Below, piece by piece: positions 14,303 to 15,623 of a stretch of 15,623 nucleotides of DNA. The notes beneath the pieces were generated by a model, which was not told where the DNA came from, made no database searches, and worked only from the letters and a program-made list of their open reading frames with translations. This stretch comes from Bacteroidales bacterium (GTDB lineage Bacteria; Bacteroidota; Bacteroidia; Bacteroidales; Bacteroidaceae), in contig SFPC01000065.1 of assembly GCA_004552195.1 (NCBI GenBank), forward strand, positions 1 through 15,623, given 5' to 3'. The translations under genes and the position numbers were made by a program. Each line of letters begins with the position of its first letter. Positions within the stretch are counted from its first letter, which is position 1.

Positions 14303-15484
14303 ATGCCCACAGCCTTTCAACTCACTTGCCCACCCATCCCGCTTGTTCGCATAGCACTCATCGGCCTTGGAGGACGTGGAATGAAGACCCTTGAACGCTA
14401 CGCCTATATCTCCGGAGCACAAATCGTATGTTTGGCCGACCTGGACCCCACACGAATCGAGTTGGCCCAAAGCGTACTTCAGCGCACCCACCGCCCCATG
14501 GCGCAATGTCTGGTAGGCGATGATGCGTGGCACAAAGCCTGCCATCTGCCCGAAGTTGACCTTGTTTACATCTGCACAGAATGGCGCTCACACACACCTA
14601 TCGCACTCGAAGCCATGCGAAGCGGGAAACACGTTGCCGTTGAAGTTCCCGCGGCTACCACATTAGAAGAATGCCACCAGCTGGTACACACCGCAGAGCA
14701 AACTCAACGCCATTGTTTCATGGCAGAAAACTGCTGTTACGACTTATTTGCCCTCCAAACCCTTGAAATGCACCGGCAAGGACTACTGGGACACATCACA
14801 CACTTAGAAGGAGCATACATCCATAACCTGACACACCCCTCTCGCCACACACCCGACGGCACCAACGACACTCGCAAAAATTGGATGGAACGCTCCTGCG
14901 CCCTCCACGGCGGCAACCCCTATCCTACTCACGGCATGGGTCCCATGGCACAACTGCTCGGGCTGCATCGGTCTGACTGCATGAAACAACTTGTTTCGCT
15001 CACCGCCAAAGGAGTGGTGCCCGACGACAGCCCCGCCAATCTGGTACGCGGCCGCGTCAACACCACACTCATCCAAACCCGGCAGGGCGTCACCCTCATG
15101 CTCCAACTTGACGTAACAACGCCACGCCCCTACAGCCGATTGCAAACCGTATGCGGCACACGCGGATTCGTACAAAAATACCCCTTACCCACTGTGCAAA
15201 CGGCGGAAACGAACGGCCCGCTGACCGGACAAATCGCTCTGGACTACATGGAACGTTTCAGCACTTCACCTGCCGCACTTCTGTGGAAAGAAGGACACGC
15301 CCTTGGCGTCCCCAATGAAATGAATTACGCCATGGATGCACGCCTTATTCATTGTCTGCAAAACGGACTGCCATTGGACATAGATGTATACGACGCAGCC
15401 GAGTGGTCCTGTATAGCCGAACTGACACAACTTTCAGCCGGACAGGGTGGCATCCCCGTCAATATTCCCACGTTCCTCCGGTAG
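14303..15484 (+). CDS. Gfo/Idh/MocA-family protein resembling GH109 (NAD-dependent alpha-N-acetylgalactosaminidase)
   Basis: This is a 393-aa protein with an N-terminal Rossmann fold, with VRIALIGLGGRGM (15-27) as the dinucleotide loop. It is followed by segments characteristic of GH109 rather than ordinary dehydrogenases: EVPAATTLEECHQLVHTAE (114-132), ENCCYD (142-147), GAYIHN (170-175), NPYPTHGMGP (205-214) and VTTPRPYSR (271-279). GH109 enzymes use tightly bound NAD+ to cleave terminal alpha-GalNAc by transient oxidation. The Tyr/His pairs in GAYIHN and YPTHG are in place. Known members usually carry an export signal before the Rossmann fold. This one has only about 14 non-hydrophobic residues there, so it appears cytoplasmic and may act on an intracellular substrate. 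I see no clear promoter. Substrate is uncertain; fold and family are fairly sure. Confidence 0.85.
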   Translation: MPTAFQLTCPPIPLVRIALIGLGGRGMKTLERYAYISGAQIVCLADLDPTRIELAQSVLQRTHRPMAQCLVGDDAWHKACHLPEVDLVYICTEWRSHTPIALEAMRSGKHVAVEVPAATTLEECHQLVHTAEQTQRHCFMAENCCYDLFALQTLEMHRQGLLGHITHLEGAYIHNLTHPSRHTPDGTNDTRKNWMERSCALHGGNPYPTHGMGPMAQLLGLHRSDCMKQLVSLTAKGVVPDDSPANLVRGRVNTTLIQTRQGVTLMLQLDVTTPRPYSRLQTVCGTRGFVQKYPLPTVQTAETNGPLTGQIALDYMERFSTSPAALLWKEGHALGVPNEMNYAMDARLIHCLQNGLPLDIDVYDAAEWSCIAELTQLSAGQGGIPVNIPTFLR

Positions 15485-15496
15485 CAGCATCACCCC

Positions 15497-15517
15497 TTCG
15501 GCAGCGTTCCTGCCGAA
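15497..15517 (+). terminator. Hairpin after the GH109-like gene, next to the intron end
   Basis: TTCGGCAG (15497-15504) and CTGCCGAA (15510-15517) form a perfect 8-bp GC-rich stem with a 5-nt loop, 12 bp after the stop codon. No T-run follows within the 8 bp before the group II intron end. The insertion may have separated the stem from its T-run, or the hairpin may be part of the intron target. Function as a terminator is therefore uncertain. Confidence 0.5.
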
Positions 15518-15525
15518 CATACTGA

Positions 15526-15623
15526 ATCGAGTAGGAGGTAAACACTAATCATAGGTTGTTTATCTCCTATTTTCGTGTTTACCGACCTCTCACACCACCG
15601 TACGTGCCGTTCGGCATACGGCG
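15526..15623 (-). mobile_element. Group II intron 3' end (domains V and VI), truncated by the window edge
   Basis: Read on the minus strand, 15594-15623 is a domain V hairpin: CGCCGTATGCC, loop GAAC, then GGCACGTACGGTGG. It has the paired CCGTA/TACGG and GCC/GGC segments and the two-nucleotide bulge typical of this domain. GTGTGAGAGG joins it to domain VI, a long stem of GGTAAACAC (15576-15584) with GTGTTTACC (15538-15546), followed by TCCTACTCGAT. Bacterial group II introns commonly end this way, with a final AY dinucleotide, here AT at 15526-15527. The boundary could be off by one base. The intron-encoded reverse transcriptase, if any, would be beyond the right edge, upstream in intron sense. 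I cannot assign a structural class from this piece. Confidence 0.85.

Overview
This window most likely comes from a Bacteroidales chromosome (Bacteroidaceae/Prevotellaceae-like). Three things support this. The promoters I can see carry the Bacteroidetes -7 box TAnnTTTG rather than a sigma70 -10 box. The proteins include a DUF3256-like family typical of the phylum, a type B L31 and a GH109-like oxidoreductase fold. Ribosome binding sites are not obvious. Most of the window is ordinary core metabolism. The irregular parts are a broken gltB, a tandem repeat array and the end of a group II intron.

Layout. 1-370 has no convincing gene but several hairpins. 371-1024 (minus) is a HAD phosphatase of the phosphoglycolate phosphatase type. 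1025-1511 is a divergent intergenic region with promoters for both flanking genes and three 84-bp tandem repeats. 1512-3682 (plus) holds a glyoxalase I-like VOC protein and a phosphoglucomutase/phosphomannomutase, followed by two hairpins, one a strong terminator. 3992-6498 (minus) reads, in transcription order, tRNA-Gly(CCC), an NhaD-type Na+/H+ antiporter and ATP-type phosphofructokinase. 6821-12780 (minus) is the glutamate synthase operon gltB-gltD, with a structured 200-bp gap between the genes and a terminator-bearing leader in front. 13009-13662 (minus) is a secreted DUF3256-like protein. 13843-14094 (plus) is ribosomal protein L31 type B with its own promoter and terminator. 14303-15484 (plus) is a GH109-like Gfo/Idh/MocA protein. 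The right edge (about 15526-15623, minus) is domains V and VI of a group II intron running out of the window.

How the genes relate. The mutase and PfkA are central sugar-phosphate enzymes, convergent and insulated by hairpins. The glyoxalase detoxifies methylglyoxal, a by-product of triose phosphate metabolism. GltB and GltD should form the NADPH glutamate synthase that works with glutamine synthetase in ammonium assimilation. Here gltB has a frameshift and lacks an estimated 20-25 residues that include the conserved IKQVASGRFGV-type FMN-site segment, so as written no functional synthase can be made. This is either a real lesion or an assembly/sequencing error, and it is the most important point to check.

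I did not find a convincing new multi-gene system. The best candidates for undescribed biology are the 84-bp hairpin repeats that end in a promoter, the terminator in the gltB leader, and the paired inverted repeats between gltB and gltD.
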